From positions 868,001 to 932,000 of the forward strand of contig NZ_AP022834.1 in the NCBI RefSeq assembly GCF_013394385.1: a DNA stretch of 64,000 nucleotides. The letters are read 5' to 3'. The DNA is from Kocuria sp. TGY1127_2. GTDB lineage: Bacteria > Actinomycetota > Actinomycetes > Actinomycetales > Micrococcaceae. The notes beneath the pieces are model-generated. The model saw only the letters and a program-made list of their open reading frames with translations, searched no databases and had not been told where the DNA came from. Position 1 is the first letter of the stretch. Each line of letters begins with the position of its first letter. Shown in pieces: positions 8,801 through 16,609 of the stretch. The position numbers and the translations under genes were made by a program.

Positions 8801-11800
8801 GCGACAGGCGGTTGTCGCAGTACGCGACGCTGGCCATGGTCCGATATTGGTCGGTTACGTGGTCCGCGGCAATCCTCTCCACGAGGGGGAACGTCGGAGG
8901 CTGTTGGCTTCCCTGCGAAACCGTCTTCCCTCTGCAATGGTCCCTACCGCCCTCATACGGCTGGAAGCTTTGCCGTTAACCGAGCGTGGCAAAGTCGACC
9001 GGAAACAGCTGCAGAGTCTTCCATTGAGGCTAGCGGACTACGACGGCCGAGGCCTCGGATGGGCTGACATGGATCCGGTACAACGTCGTGTGGCCAAGGT
9101 CTTCGGAGAACTCCTTGGACGGGATCCGCAGTCTCTGAAGACCGACTCCGACCTATTTGCTCTTGGAGGCCATTCGTTGACTGCCGCGCGCCTCGTGGGC
9201 CGGCTTCGTCAATACGAGGGGGGTCACGGACCCAGATCCACTATGAATGGGCCGGACCTCCGGTCAGTGTTTGCCGCTCCGACGATTGGGGAGATTGCTT
9301 CCTCGCTCCAGACCCATGACAGCGTCAGAATCGGTGAAGATGCAGACCTGGGTGTGAAGCCTCTCGTCGGATCCGGACCAGATGAGGTGGAGCGTCGCGA
9401 AGCCGGCGAATCCCCAAGTTCTACGAATTCGTTGACAGCTGCTCAAAGACGGTTGTGGTTCCTCGAACAGCTCGAGGGTCCATCCGCTTTGTATTCGATC
9501 CCCGTGGTTCTACGGTTTCCTGGTGTGTTTGACCCGGAGGCCCTAGCCCTGGCTCTGGTGGACACGGCGATGCGTTGGCGCAACCTCCATTGCAGTTTCC
9601 CCGCCGACGACGAAGGCCGCCCCACAATTCGCGAATGGAGACGTGAGGAAGTTGAGGCTGCTCTTCGAGTGCGCGAGGCGGCACAGTCGGTGGGGAACCC
9701 GGACTTGGTCGACGCTTTGGATCTCGTGATTGATGTCAGCCGTGAGTTGCCGTTGAGAGCGTGGCGTGTCTGCGCCGACCGGGGTGAGGGGCTGGTCTTG
9801 GTTCTTCACCACATCGCCGCCGACGGCTGGTCCCTGGGCCCGGTCCTCAGCACGCTCGCCGCAGCCTACAGAGTTCACGCCAGCGGGGATGCGTCGGAAT
9901 TTGCCGTCGAAACTGGCCCACTTCTAAAGCCCATCGATTCCTGCACTCCACAGGTGCTGATAGACGAAACCCGCGGTGACCGAGCCGCGTCGGACGCGGA
10001 GCTGGAGGCATGGAAATCGGCATTGTCCGGGATTCCGACCGAAATTGCGCTTCCGTCCGACAGGGAGCGGCCACAGATACGAGACCGCGTCGGCGGCGAG
10101 GTCCGGATGACGCTCGACAGAGCCGTTGGTAAGGCTCTCTACTCGGTGGCTCGTGCCCACCGCCTGACTCCGCACATGATATTCCAGGGGGTACTGGCGG
10201 CACTTCTGACGCGAACAGGCGCCGGAACCGATGTGCCTATTGGCACGATCTCGAGCAACCGGGCTTCTGCGGCCGAAGAGGAACAAGTCGCATTCGTGGC
10301 CAATACCCTCGTGACCCGCACGGACACTTCTGGCAATCCTCGCTTCGAAGAATTGTTCGAGCGTGTTCGAGAAGAGTCCTTGACGATGTTGGAACGCTCG
10401 CGAACGCCATTCGACGAGGTCGTACGCGCTGTGGCTCCAGATCGTAGCCCCTCACGTCATCCGTTGTTCCAGGTCATGCTCGTGAGTCAGAACATTGGCG
10501 ACCATGCGGTCGACTTCGGAACCGACGTGGGCGTCGCCTATCCGCAGACTCTGGGCACGGGAACAGCCAAATTTGATCTGACGTGCGAGATCTCTTATGC
10601 GCCCGGAGACGGGGACAAAATCGAAATTCGATTCGAATACGCTTCGGACATCTTCGATCACCAAACGGTAGAGGACTTGTCGACTTGGTTCGAGAAGCTG
10701 TTGCGTCGAGCCGTCGAACATCCCGAGAGCCGGATCGGTGATGGACCGTTGGTCGAAACCGCATGGCTCACGGCCGAGAACGAAGCCAAGCGGATGCTCG
10801 AATACAGGGCCCTGCATCGGGCAGGGGAATCCGAGTCTCTGACCGAGGCGATTGAACGGAGCTTTGAGGAGTACGCTGACCGCGTCGCGGTGGTGGGTCC
10901 GCCTTCGCCTCTTGACTGCCCGTTCGAAGACCCGACCGGCGAGGACGTAGCGAGTTCCGGTCAGCGTACCGAACTCCGCTACGCAGACTTGGACACCGAG
11001 TCCGCCCGGATCAGGGATTGTCTGATCCTCCGTGGCTTCGGACCTGGTGATCGAGCGGCTTTGTTGGTGGAGCGGTCACCCCGTCAGGTCACGGTAATGC
11101 TCGGGTGCCTGAGAGCGGGGGTCGCTTACATTCCGCTAGACCCGGGGTATCCGATAGGGCGGTTGCGGAGTACCTTGGAGGACAGCGCACCGAAGGCGGT
11201 GTTGTACGCAGCTGGAGACGAGCTGGGAACGGGGGCTTCGCTCTCTCCCGAATTCGTGGATGCGCTCAAGGCTTCTGCACCCGAGGCGACGTTCATAGAA
11301 CTAGGGTCACTGTCCGACGACGCCGATGGTGGAAAAGCCGCTTCGACCAGGCGGTCCGTCGTCGAATCTTGTGTCGCCCAGGACCGTGTTCCTCGCCCGG
11401 AGGATCCTGCGTATATCGTGTTCACCTCAGGCTCGACCGGCCGTCCCAAGGGCGTGGTCGTAAGCCAGGCCAATGTCCTCCGTCTGTTCCGGTCTACTCA
11501 GCACTGGTTCGATTTCTCTTCGGACGATGTCTGGACCCTGTTCCACTCCTTCGCCTTCGACTTCGCCGTCTGGGAGATGTATGGGGCGCTGCTGCACGGA
11601 GGCTCGGTAGTCGTCGTACCTCGGTCGATCAGCCGCAGCCCGGACGACTTCTTGCGTCTGCTTCGAAAGGAACGTGTCACAGTCCTTAACCAGACCCCGT
11701 CGGCCTTTGGGCAGTTGGTTCTGGCCGAGGCCTCCGTGGCGCAAGACGAGGCGCTCGCAGAGGGTCAGGGTGCTCAGACGGATGTCGATCCAGGGGCGGA

Positions 11801-13016
11801 GCTCACAGGACGAACGTCGTGCACGTCCTCATGGGACTTGCACACGATCATCCTGGGCGGTGAGGTGATGGATCCGGCCGTGGTACGTGACTGGCATCAG
11901 CGTCACCAACCGAGCAGTCCGCAGATCGTCAACATGTATGGAATCACCGAGACGACCGTCCACGTGACCTATATGCCCTTGGACTATGACAGCCTGGAGC
12001 CTGAGAATGGCGGAATCAGTTTGGTCGGCGAACCTATCCCGGATCTCTCCGTCTACCTTCTGGACGAGTTCGGCAATCCCGTCCCGGACGGCGTCGTGGG
12101 AGAAATCCATGTCGGAGGGGCGGGGGTGGCGGCTGGATATACTGCTCGGCCTAAGCTGACCGCGGAACGTTTCGTTCCCGATCCCTTCGCTGCTCGATAC
12201 CCATCCATGCTCGAAGAAGCAGGCTTGCTCCCGAGTCAGGCAAGAATGTACCGAAGTGGCGACTTGGCCGTCCGCAGGCGCGATGGCATCTTGGATTTCC
12301 GCGGGCGTTCGGATCGGCAGATTCAACTGCGAGGATTTCGGATTGAGCCCGGGGAGATCGAAGCGGCGGCTAGGTCTTTGCCGGACGTCGTCTGGGCCCA
12401 CGTGCGTGTTGAGGGAATAGGAACAAACGACGAGCGGCTTGTCCTCCACGTTCTTGGCCCCGATCCAGCAACGGCAGATCCGATGGCTCTGCGACGGCGA
12501 ACGGCAGAGTTGTTGCCTCTTCAGATGACTCCGTCCGCCGTCGTCGTGATTTCCGAGGTACCGCTGACTCCCACGGGCAAGCTCGACGAGGCCGCGCTGC
12601 CGGCACCGGCCGAGCGTCGGAGCCAGGGGCGGCCGCCTCTGGGGGCCTCGGAAAGTATCGTGGCCACATGCTTTGCCGAAACCCTCGGCTTGGAGACGGT
12701 TTCGGCTGAAGACTCATTTTTCGATCTTGGGGGACACTCCATGCTTGCAGTGCCCGCCACCGCTGCAATTTGTGAAGCCACCGGGCAGCATCTGCGTGTC
12801 GGAACGCTGATGGCCTACCCAACTCCTGAGCTGCTGGCCCGCGTTCTTGATGTTGGGGAGGGCTCGCAGAGGTCTGATGCGGACCTCCAGGTACTTCTGC
12901 CGTTGGGTCGTGCCCGCCAACTGAGTCCTTCAAGGAATGGGGGGAGTGTTCTGCATCCATCCGGCAGGCGGACTGTCGTGGTGTTACGCAGGCTTGCCCA
13001 AATTCCTTCCGGATGA
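5868..13016 (+). CDS. Dimodular siderophore peptide synthetase C-A-T-C-A-T (DhbF/EntF type), frame lost before TE
   Basis: A 2382-residue synthetase. Domains: C1 about 33-470 (HHLALDG near 184-190), A1 about 512-1045 (FTSGSTGTPKG), T1 with LGGHSL (Ser1103), C2 about 1188-1640 (HHIAADG, 1314-1320), A2 about 1655-2245, T2 with LGGHSM (Ser2291). The start of C1 (MTPAQQGLWMAHRLS) resembles EntF/DhbF, whose first C domain takes dihydroxybenzoyl from an aryl carrier protein. Read against GrsA, the A2 pocket is DFW-N-I-G-M-V-H-K, the standard threonine code. A1 reads DSS-D-F-G-A-V-D-K, unassigned; Asp at position 278 hints at a basic side chain. The start is ATG 5868 after GGAAAGGA; the GTG at 5778 is not favoured. 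After 12944 the frame departs from homology: the thioesterase continues in the +1 frame. Confidence 0.92.
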   Translation: MNPEAPSAHASLNPERNDSAVEKLAAIQARLSNTYAMTPAQQGLWMAHRLSKDPADLMVSEVTELTGPIDVAAWKRAVAGVLASVPALRMRITATTETGGETCEAEPPGNHAVDACADVPRISLDACPPVPEIVDLSHAQDPAEAARAWIERALNVAPALHRGVVSHACLLVTGPESAQWFLRVHHLALDGFGFSLLSKALAEACTAATADPDSVPDPTTVLPSWDDLDGFCHAIEALSAYEGSQAHSEDRTFWTGQEPEEDVVPVVPRGLSGRSVRTVVDEPKGGWRIDPVLLLGALGLTVMAAGNKEETLIGVHMMGRGDAVLRETPCTAQNMLPVRLTSHPDESVGTYLDRVSQAWREASAHQRFRQETLRFDREVGPGGALVEAELNIVPFNGAVTWGAASGRARPVWDGPVEGLVLDVRAGDSSRSEAVLQTPEGSVDDTGLRGMAEVFGALYEALTRSRRKEEQALLRELPIRRPPQDGAESTASALNILDRPGPFAHHAMERVEGLRIVDLIRHLSQPTSALRGTTSLVHSGSDPIGTGGRLIGPDADLVRTEASVRTHQLARELLACGIVPGDRVAVLTSRNTWGILAPLAVLEVGAAFVPMDAAWPGGRIRAVIAAAKPRAVVIAGDADRTAVADNQPVPMVIDLDDPKTCASLEGRDPSAVTDAERSGAVSEDAVAYVLFTSGSTGTPKGVVVEHRNLDHFMRTVGGLYLPACLRAKDRHQAADKGARRQTEPMVSVHEHSFAFDSGLSPMCTWLLGHTLLVPSEECLREAALHIAAIREHRADIMDISPAVLEHLLDAGFDPGGTDPVTSVFIGGDACSGSLWDRLRKIAGTGVLTANAYGPTENTVDSLVAAICDHDRPSIGHSLPGQFSLVLDGWDRECPTGFPGQLAVAGGSVSRGYLDRLEETDHAFFHMADGTRAYRTGDLVRRERDGALSFLGRADNQLSLRGVRIEPEEVERALLDLPGVRQAVVAVRDAGHGPILVGYVVRGNPLHEGERRRLLASLRNRLPSAMVPTALIRLEALPLTERGKVDRKQLQSLPLRLADYDGRGLGWADMDPVQRRVAKVFGELLGRDPQSLKTDSDLFALGGHSLTAARLVGRLRQYEGGHGPRSTMNGPDLRSVFAAPTIGEIASSLQTHDSVRIGEDADLGVKPLVGSGPDEVERREAGESPSSTNSLTAAQRRLWFLEQLEGPSALYSIPVVLRFPGVFDPEALALALVDTAMRWRNLHCSFPADDEGRPTIREWRREEVEAALRVREAAQSVGNPDLVDALDLVIDVSRELPLRAWRVCADRGEGLVLVLHHIAADGWSLGPVLSTLAAAYRVHASGDASEFAVETGPLLKPIDSCTPQVLIDETRGDRAASDAELEAWKSALSGIPTEIALPSDRERPQIRDRVGGEVRMTLDRAVGKALYSVARAHRLTPHMIFQGVLAALLTRTGAGTDVPIGTISSNRASAAEEEQVAFVANTLVTRTDTSGNPRFEELFERVREESLTMLERSRTPFDEVVRAVAPDRSPSRHPLFQVMLVSQNIGDHAVDFGTDVGVAYPQTLGTGTAKFDLTCEISYAPGDGDKIEIRFEYASDIFDHQTVEDLSTWFEKLLRRAVEHPESRIGDGPLVETAWLTAENEAKRMLEYRALHRAGESESLTEAIERSFEEYADRVAVVGPPSPLDCPFEDPTGEDVASSGQRTELRYADLDTESARIRDCLILRGFGPGDRAALLVERSPRQVTVMLGCLRAGVAYIPLDPGYPIGRLRSTLEDSAPKAVLYAAGDELGTGASLSPEFVDALKASAPEATFIELGSLSDDADGGKAASTRRSVVESCVAQDRVPRPEDPAYIVFTSGSTGRPKGVVVSQANVLRLFRSTQHWFDFSSDDVWTLFHSFAFDFAVWEMYGALLHGGSVVVVPRSISRSPDDFLRLLRKERVTVLNQTPSAFGQLVLAEASVAQDEALAEGQGAQTDVDPGAELTGRTSCTSSWDLHTIILGGEVMDPAVVRDWHQRHQPSSPQIVNMYGITETTVHVTYMPLDYDSLEPENGGISLVGEPIPDLSVYLLDEFGNPVPDGVVGEIHVGGAGVAAGYTARPKLTAERFVPDPFAARYPSMLEEAGLLPSQARMYRSGDLAVRRRDGILDFRGRSDRQIQLRGFRIEPGEIEAAARSLPDVVWAHVRVEGIGTNDERLVLHVLGPDPATADPMALRRRTAELLPLQMTPSAVVVISEVPLTPTGKLDEAALPAPAERRSQGRPPLGASESIVATCFAETLGLETVSAEDSFFDLGGHSMLAVPATAAICEATGQHLRVGTLMAYPTPELLARVLDVGEGSQRSDADLQVLLPLGRARQLSPSRNGGSVLHPSGRRTVVVLRRLAQIPSG

Positions 13017-13830
13017 TCTTCCAGTATGGGGGTTGCAAGCGCGTGGAGTTCTTGATCCCGAGGCCCAGCCTCGATCCCTCGCCGAAATGGCCCGGGACTA
13101 CGTCCAAGCCATCCGGAAAATCCAACCTCACGGACCGTACCACCTGGTGGGGTGGTCGTTGGGCGGAATGGTCGCCCATGTCATGGCTGCGCAGCTGCAG
13201 GCGGCCGGTGCCGAGGTCGGGACGGTCAGCTTGCTCGATGCTTATCCTTCGGAGGCAGAGAGCGGAGTAGGAGAGCCTCCGCTCGACGATGCAGTGTCGG
13301 CAGTTCTTGCGATGGCTGGTCTCGATGACTCCGCATTGGCTGGATGCTCCTGGGAAGGCGCGAGCGAACAAACGGCAATCGTCGAACTGGGCAGAATTCT
13401 CGCCGACGGATCTTCTCCCATGGCAGGGCTCCCAGAAAGGACGCTCGCGGCTCTCGTCAGGACATACCGGAACACAGCCAGAATCTTGCGTGAGTACTCG
13501 CACGAAGACTTCCACGGTGATGTGTTGTTCTTCCGGGCGGCTCGAGCCGGGATCGGACCCGACCATGACCCTCGTGAGTGGAATCGGTTCCTTGACGGCC
13601 GTCTGGACGTTCATGACATCGATTGCACTCATCGGGAAATGACCCAGCCCGGTCCTTTGGCGCAGATCGGGCGGACTCTGGCAGGTCACATCGAGAAGCG
13701 TGGATCACATTCATCAGACCGGGATGAACCTGAGCCACTTCCGGGGGAGCGACGTACAGCTGTATCGGAAGAAGCCACGGGGTGCAGGCCCGGAGCGGTC
13801 GGACCGAACCGCGAAAGGCACCGGCAATGA
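12937..13830 (+). CDS. Thioesterase domain of the synthetase, out of frame with it
   Basis: A 297-codon frame encoding a type I thioesterase domain that releases, and in the EntF/DhbF family cyclo-oligomerises, the assembled siderophore. It opens with the domain's first strand (VFCIHPAGGLSW), has the nucleophile elbow GWSLGG (Ser74), an Asp in LLDAY and a late His in CTHREM. The frame has a TGA at 12922-12924, so joining to the synthetase requires losing one base (or a +1 shift) between there and 12944. The run of six Gs at 12939-12944 is the natural site: with five Gs the sequence reads through as SRNGGVFCIHPAGG. The ATG at 12937 has AAGGA only 1 base away, an implausible independent start. 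The last codon overlaps the exporter start (ATGA, 13827). Confidence 0.8.
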   Translation: MGGVFCIHPAGGLSWCYAGLPKFLPDDLPVWGLQARGVLDPEAQPRSLAEMARDYVQAIRKIQPHGPYHLVGWSLGGMVAHVMAAQLQAAGAEVGTVSLLDAYPSEAESGVGEPPLDDAVSAVLAMAGLDDSALAGCSWEGASEQTAIVELGRILADGSSPMAGLPERTLAALVRTYRNTARILREYSHEDFHGDVLFFRAARAGIGPDHDPREWNRFLDGRLDVHDIDCTHREMTQPGPLAQIGRTLAGHIEKRGSHSSDRDEPEPLPGERRTAVSEEATGCRPGAVGPNRERHRQ

Positions 13831-15332
13831 GCCGGAAAAGTCCAACTCAGGACGCTGTGTCCATGGGTCAATCGAATCAAAAGTGCCCTGTCGTTGCGAT
13901 TATCGTCTATCTGTTGGCGATGGCCCTCAACGGATTCGATGGCACCGTGATCAATCCGGCCTTGCCGGATCTTGCCACGGAGCTCAGCGTCCCTGCCCCC
14001 GCGCTGGGCGCAGTCGAATGGTCTTTCCTCATTGCCTCTGCAGTTACTCTGCCTATGGCAGGCTGGGCCGGAGCGACGCTGGGCACGCGCCGAACCTTCG
14101 TATGCTGCCTGGCCGTCTTCGCCACAGGATTGCTGATAGCGATGCTTGCACCAAGCCTCGAAGTCCTGGTCTTAGGCCGTGCAGTTCAGGGTGCTGGCTC
14201 CGGGATTCTCGTACCTGTTGGCCTGGCAATGATGTACCGAGGAGCCACGGGTGAACAGAGACTCCGCATTGCCAGGATCACTCTGGTTCCTCTGACAATT
14301 GCACCAATGCTCGGACCAGTACTTGGGGGAATGATTGTCCAGCACTTGGGGTGGCGCTGGATTTTCGGAGTTATGTTTCCTTTGGCGGTGCTTACCACGT
14401 TGGCTGCGTTGATGCTACTGACGCCGGCCAGACTCGGTTCCGAGCCTGACCAGGAACCTTTGTCGCCCTCGGACAATCAACTGAAATCTGGATCAGGGAA
14501 GCCGAAAGGCAAATTCGATGTTTACGGACTAATCACGGGCTGTCTCTCCTGCGGAGCGTTGGCTATCGGAGGCCCGCTGCTGGTTGCCGGTCTCGACCCG
14601 GGTGGACCTGTCCAAGTCGGGGCTGTTGCTCTGGCGGCTGCACTCACGCTTATCGGCGCACTCGGAGTGTTTGGTGCAGTTCGTCGTACCCGACGGGTCT
14701 GCCGACCGGCCTTTGACCTTGGTCTTTTTCGGTTGCAGACATATCGCACCGGATCTTGGATCGTCTCCTGCGCCTCGGCGGGTCTCGCAGGGTTCCTTGT
14801 CGCACTGCCTCTGGTACTTGGCGGGCGTGGAGTACCGCCGCACGAGATCGGCTTCATGATGTTTCCGGAGACATTGGGCTTGCTCGTGGGCGGTCAGATC
14901 ATGCTCCATCTCAAATCGCGGTTCGGAACGCGACCCGTGGTGCTCGCAGGTTCTGTTGGCGGCGGATTCCTCGCATTAGCGGCGTTGATCTTTTCACCCA
15001 TTGCTGGGGGTTGGGGCACGGCCGTGCTCATGCTTTGCTTCGGGGTGGCCCTGAGCCAAACCGTGCTACTGACCCAGGGTGCGGCATTCTGGGAGATAGA
15101 GGCGCATCGGACCGATGCCGCGACCTCCCTGTTCATGGTGCAGCGTTCATTGTTCAGCGGCTGGGGAGTAGTCGTCGTCACTACTGCCATGGGATGGAGC
15201 TCCGGAACTTATCCGATGGTATCCGGAGCTTTGGCTGGCTGCGCTGTACTTCTTCTTGTTCTGCTCACGATCCCTGCGACCTTGCGCATTCCGTGTGCTG
15301 TATGGGACCGAGCGACGGGTCCTCAGGAGTGA
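13827..15332 (+). CDS. MFS exporter, DHA2/EmrB-QacA type, probable siderophore exporter
   Basis: A 501-residue membrane protein with a start ATG at 13827 that overlaps the thioesterase stop (ATGA) and an AAAGG site about 8 bases upstream. The first helices contain the DHA2 signature LNGFDGTVINPALPDLA and a GAGSGILVPVGLAM motif. A GPVLGGMIVQHLGWRWIFG stretch after helix 5 is typical of EmrB/QacA drug-proton antiporters, usually with 14 helices. A hydrophilic loop of about 40 residues (EPDQEPLSP...) sits in the middle. Being last in the siderophore operon and coupled to the synthetase, it most likely exports the newly made siderophore (the EntS-like role); substrate is inferred from context. 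Confidence 0.88.
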   Translation: MSRKSPTQDAVSMGQSNQKCPVVAIIVYLLAMALNGFDGTVINPALPDLATELSVPAPALGAVEWSFLIASAVTLPMAGWAGATLGTRRTFVCCLAVFATGLLIAMLAPSLEVLVLGRAVQGAGSGILVPVGLAMMYRGATGEQRLRIARITLVPLTIAPMLGPVLGGMIVQHLGWRWIFGVMFPLAVLTTLAALMLLTPARLGSEPDQEPLSPSDNQLKSGSGKPKGKFDVYGLITGCLSCGALAIGGPLLVAGLDPGGPVQVGAVALAAALTLIGALGVFGAVRRTRRVCRPAFDLGLFRLQTYRTGSWIVSCASAGLAGFLVALPLVLGGRGVPPHEIGFMMFPETLGLLVGGQIMLHLKSRFGTRPVVLAGSVGGGFLALAALIFSPIAGGWGTAVLMLCFGVALSQTVLLTQGAAFWEIEAHRTDAATSLFMVQRSLFSGWGVVVVTTAMGWSSGTYPMVSGALAGCAVLLLVLLTIPATLRIPCAVWDRATGPQE

Positions 15333-15432
15333 CATGAATGCAGGGACTTGAGCGAAGAAATCAATCCGAGGACTGCCGATGCGAGGACCTTTTTTCGGGC
15401 CGTTCCCAACGTTTCCCCAAGCCAGCTCAGCG

Positions 15433-15462
15433 ATGACAAGAACCGCGAAAAGACAGTAAACT
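15433..15462 (+). promoter_or_regulatory. Probable sigma-70-type promoter of second iron locus
   Basis: ATGACA (15433-15438) and TAAACT (15457-15462) are separated by 18 bp and lie just upstream of the binding-protein gene at 15501. The iron box at 15462-15480 begins in the -10 hexamer, a classic repressor placement. Confidence 0.5.
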
Positions 15463-15480
15463 GAGGGTAGCCATATCAAG
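15462..15480 (+). promoter_or_regulatory. IdeR/DtxR-like iron box before second iron locus
   Basis: TGAGGGTAGCCATATCAAG matches the IdeR/DtxR consensus at 12 of 19 positions, with the central GGxTAGCC core preserved. It overlaps the -10 element at 15457-15462 and ends 20 bp before the ATG of the binding-protein gene, so iron-loaded IdeR should block initiation. Confidence 0.5.
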
Positions 15481-15500
15481 GGATAAGGGAACGGTTAATA

Positions 15501-16535
15501 ATGAATCACTCGGCGCGTCGGCGTGATCGCACTCCACGGAATCGTTTGAGGCCGGTCATCGCCCTGGTGGTCGCGGTGATTACCATGGTGTGCCTCACCG
15601 GATGCGGCGTCTTCGCCTCAGGCGGGCACTCCGAAAATACTTCCGAGCGCGTGGTCAAGGACATCGATGACGCCGAGGTGCGCGTGCCGGAGAAGCCGAG
15701 TCGCGTTGTCGCGCTGTCCGAGCCCACCCTGGACGCGGCCCTTGCGCTGGGCGTCACCCCGGTGGGCACCGTCTCCGGCCGTGGACAGAATTCCGTCCCG
15801 GGATATCTGGCGGAAAAGGCCAAGGACATTCCTCTGGTCGGCGGCATCGGGGACTTGGACTACGAGAAGATCTCCAGCCTCAAGCCCGACCTGATCATCG
15901 TTGACGGGACCAGCGTGAACAATAGACCGGACGTCTTGGAGATCCTGCGTCAGATAGCTCCGTTGGTCTTCTGCGGTTACGCCGGCGGTCCGTGGGAGCT
16001 GAACTTCGATACCGCTGCCCGCGCGCTGAACCTGGAAACAAAGGGTGAGGAAGTCAAGACTGCTTTCCGGGACAAGATCGAACAGGGCAAGGCTCGCCTC
16101 GCACCGATTTACGGGGACAAGACCTTCTCGATCGTTCGGTGGCAGGGCAGTGGTCCGTCTCTGATTCTCAAAGAACTTCCGGCGGGCCAGGTTTTGGAGG
16201 GGCTCGGCCTGAAGCGGCCGCAATCCCAGGACCGTGAGGGGAGGGGACATTCGGATCCAGTCTCCCTGGAGAACCTCGCGACCATCGACGCGGACTACCT
16301 GTTCTTCGGAACGCTAGGCGGCGCTAGCCAGGCGAATCCGCACTCGGACTCCACTGCCGACCGGGACGGTGCCGTCCAGGCGCTCAAGACGGCCGAGGAG
16401 ACCTCGGGCTTCACCGACCTGTCCGCCTACAAGAACCACCACATCATCACCGTCGATGGATCCCGTTGGACCTCAACCGGCGGCCCGTTGCTGATGAACG
16501 GCATCGTCGACGACATTCTCGCCGAGCTCCCCTGA
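15501..16535 (+). CDS. Iron-compound-binding lipoprotein (FecB/FhuD type)
   Basis: A 344-residue substrate-binding lipoprotein. The N-terminus is arginine-rich, followed by a hydrophobic segment and the lipobox LTGC near residue 35. The mature part shows the cluster A-II binding-protein pattern: KPSRVVALSEPTLDAALALGV, the DLDYEKISSLKPDLIIVD segment and a C-terminal TGGPLLMNGIVDDI. AAGGGATAAGGGA precedes the ATG. It shares little sequence with the lipoprotein at 4722, so it probably has a different ligand. It heads a locus with two Ig-like surface proteins and its own permeases and ATPase, which suggests it takes the ligand from those surface proteins and hands it to the permeases at 19968 and 21026. 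Confidence 0.88.
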   Translation: MNHSARRRDRTPRNRLRPVIALVVAVITMVCLTGCGVFASGGHSENTSERVVKDIDDAEVRVPEKPSRVVALSEPTLDAALALGVTPVGTVSGRGQNSVPGYLAEKAKDIPLVGGIGDLDYEKISSLKPDLIIVDGTSVNNRPDVLEILRQIAPLVFCGYAGGPWELNFDTAARALNLETKGEEVKTAFRDKIEQGKARLAPIYGDKTFSIVRWQGSGPSLILKELPAGQVLEGLGLKRPQSQDREGRGHSDPVSLENLATIDADYLFFGTLGGASQANPHSDSTADRDGAVQALKTAEETSGFTDLSAYKNHHIITVDGSRWTSTGGPLLMNGIVDDILAELP

Positions 16536-16609
16536 GCGACCAAGTCGGCCGGGGTCACTTGAGCGGCTCCGGCACCTTTCCTGCCAGTAATCGAAGAACT
16601 CCATAACCC

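Noticed and set aside
5868-9060. Enterobactin-type (serine-activating EntF) synthetase
   Set aside because: There are two modules, the second adenylation code is threonine, not serine, and the first is not a serine code either.
12370-13689. 439-codon minus-strand open frame over the thioesterase
   Set aside because: Antisense to the end of the synthetase and the thioesterase, whose motifs are unmistakable; composition is random-like.
12937-13830. Independent type II thioesterase gene
   Set aside because: The frame begins exactly at the first strand of a type I thioesterase domain, AAGGA is only 1 base from the ATG, and one base removed from the G run restores fusion with the synthetase.
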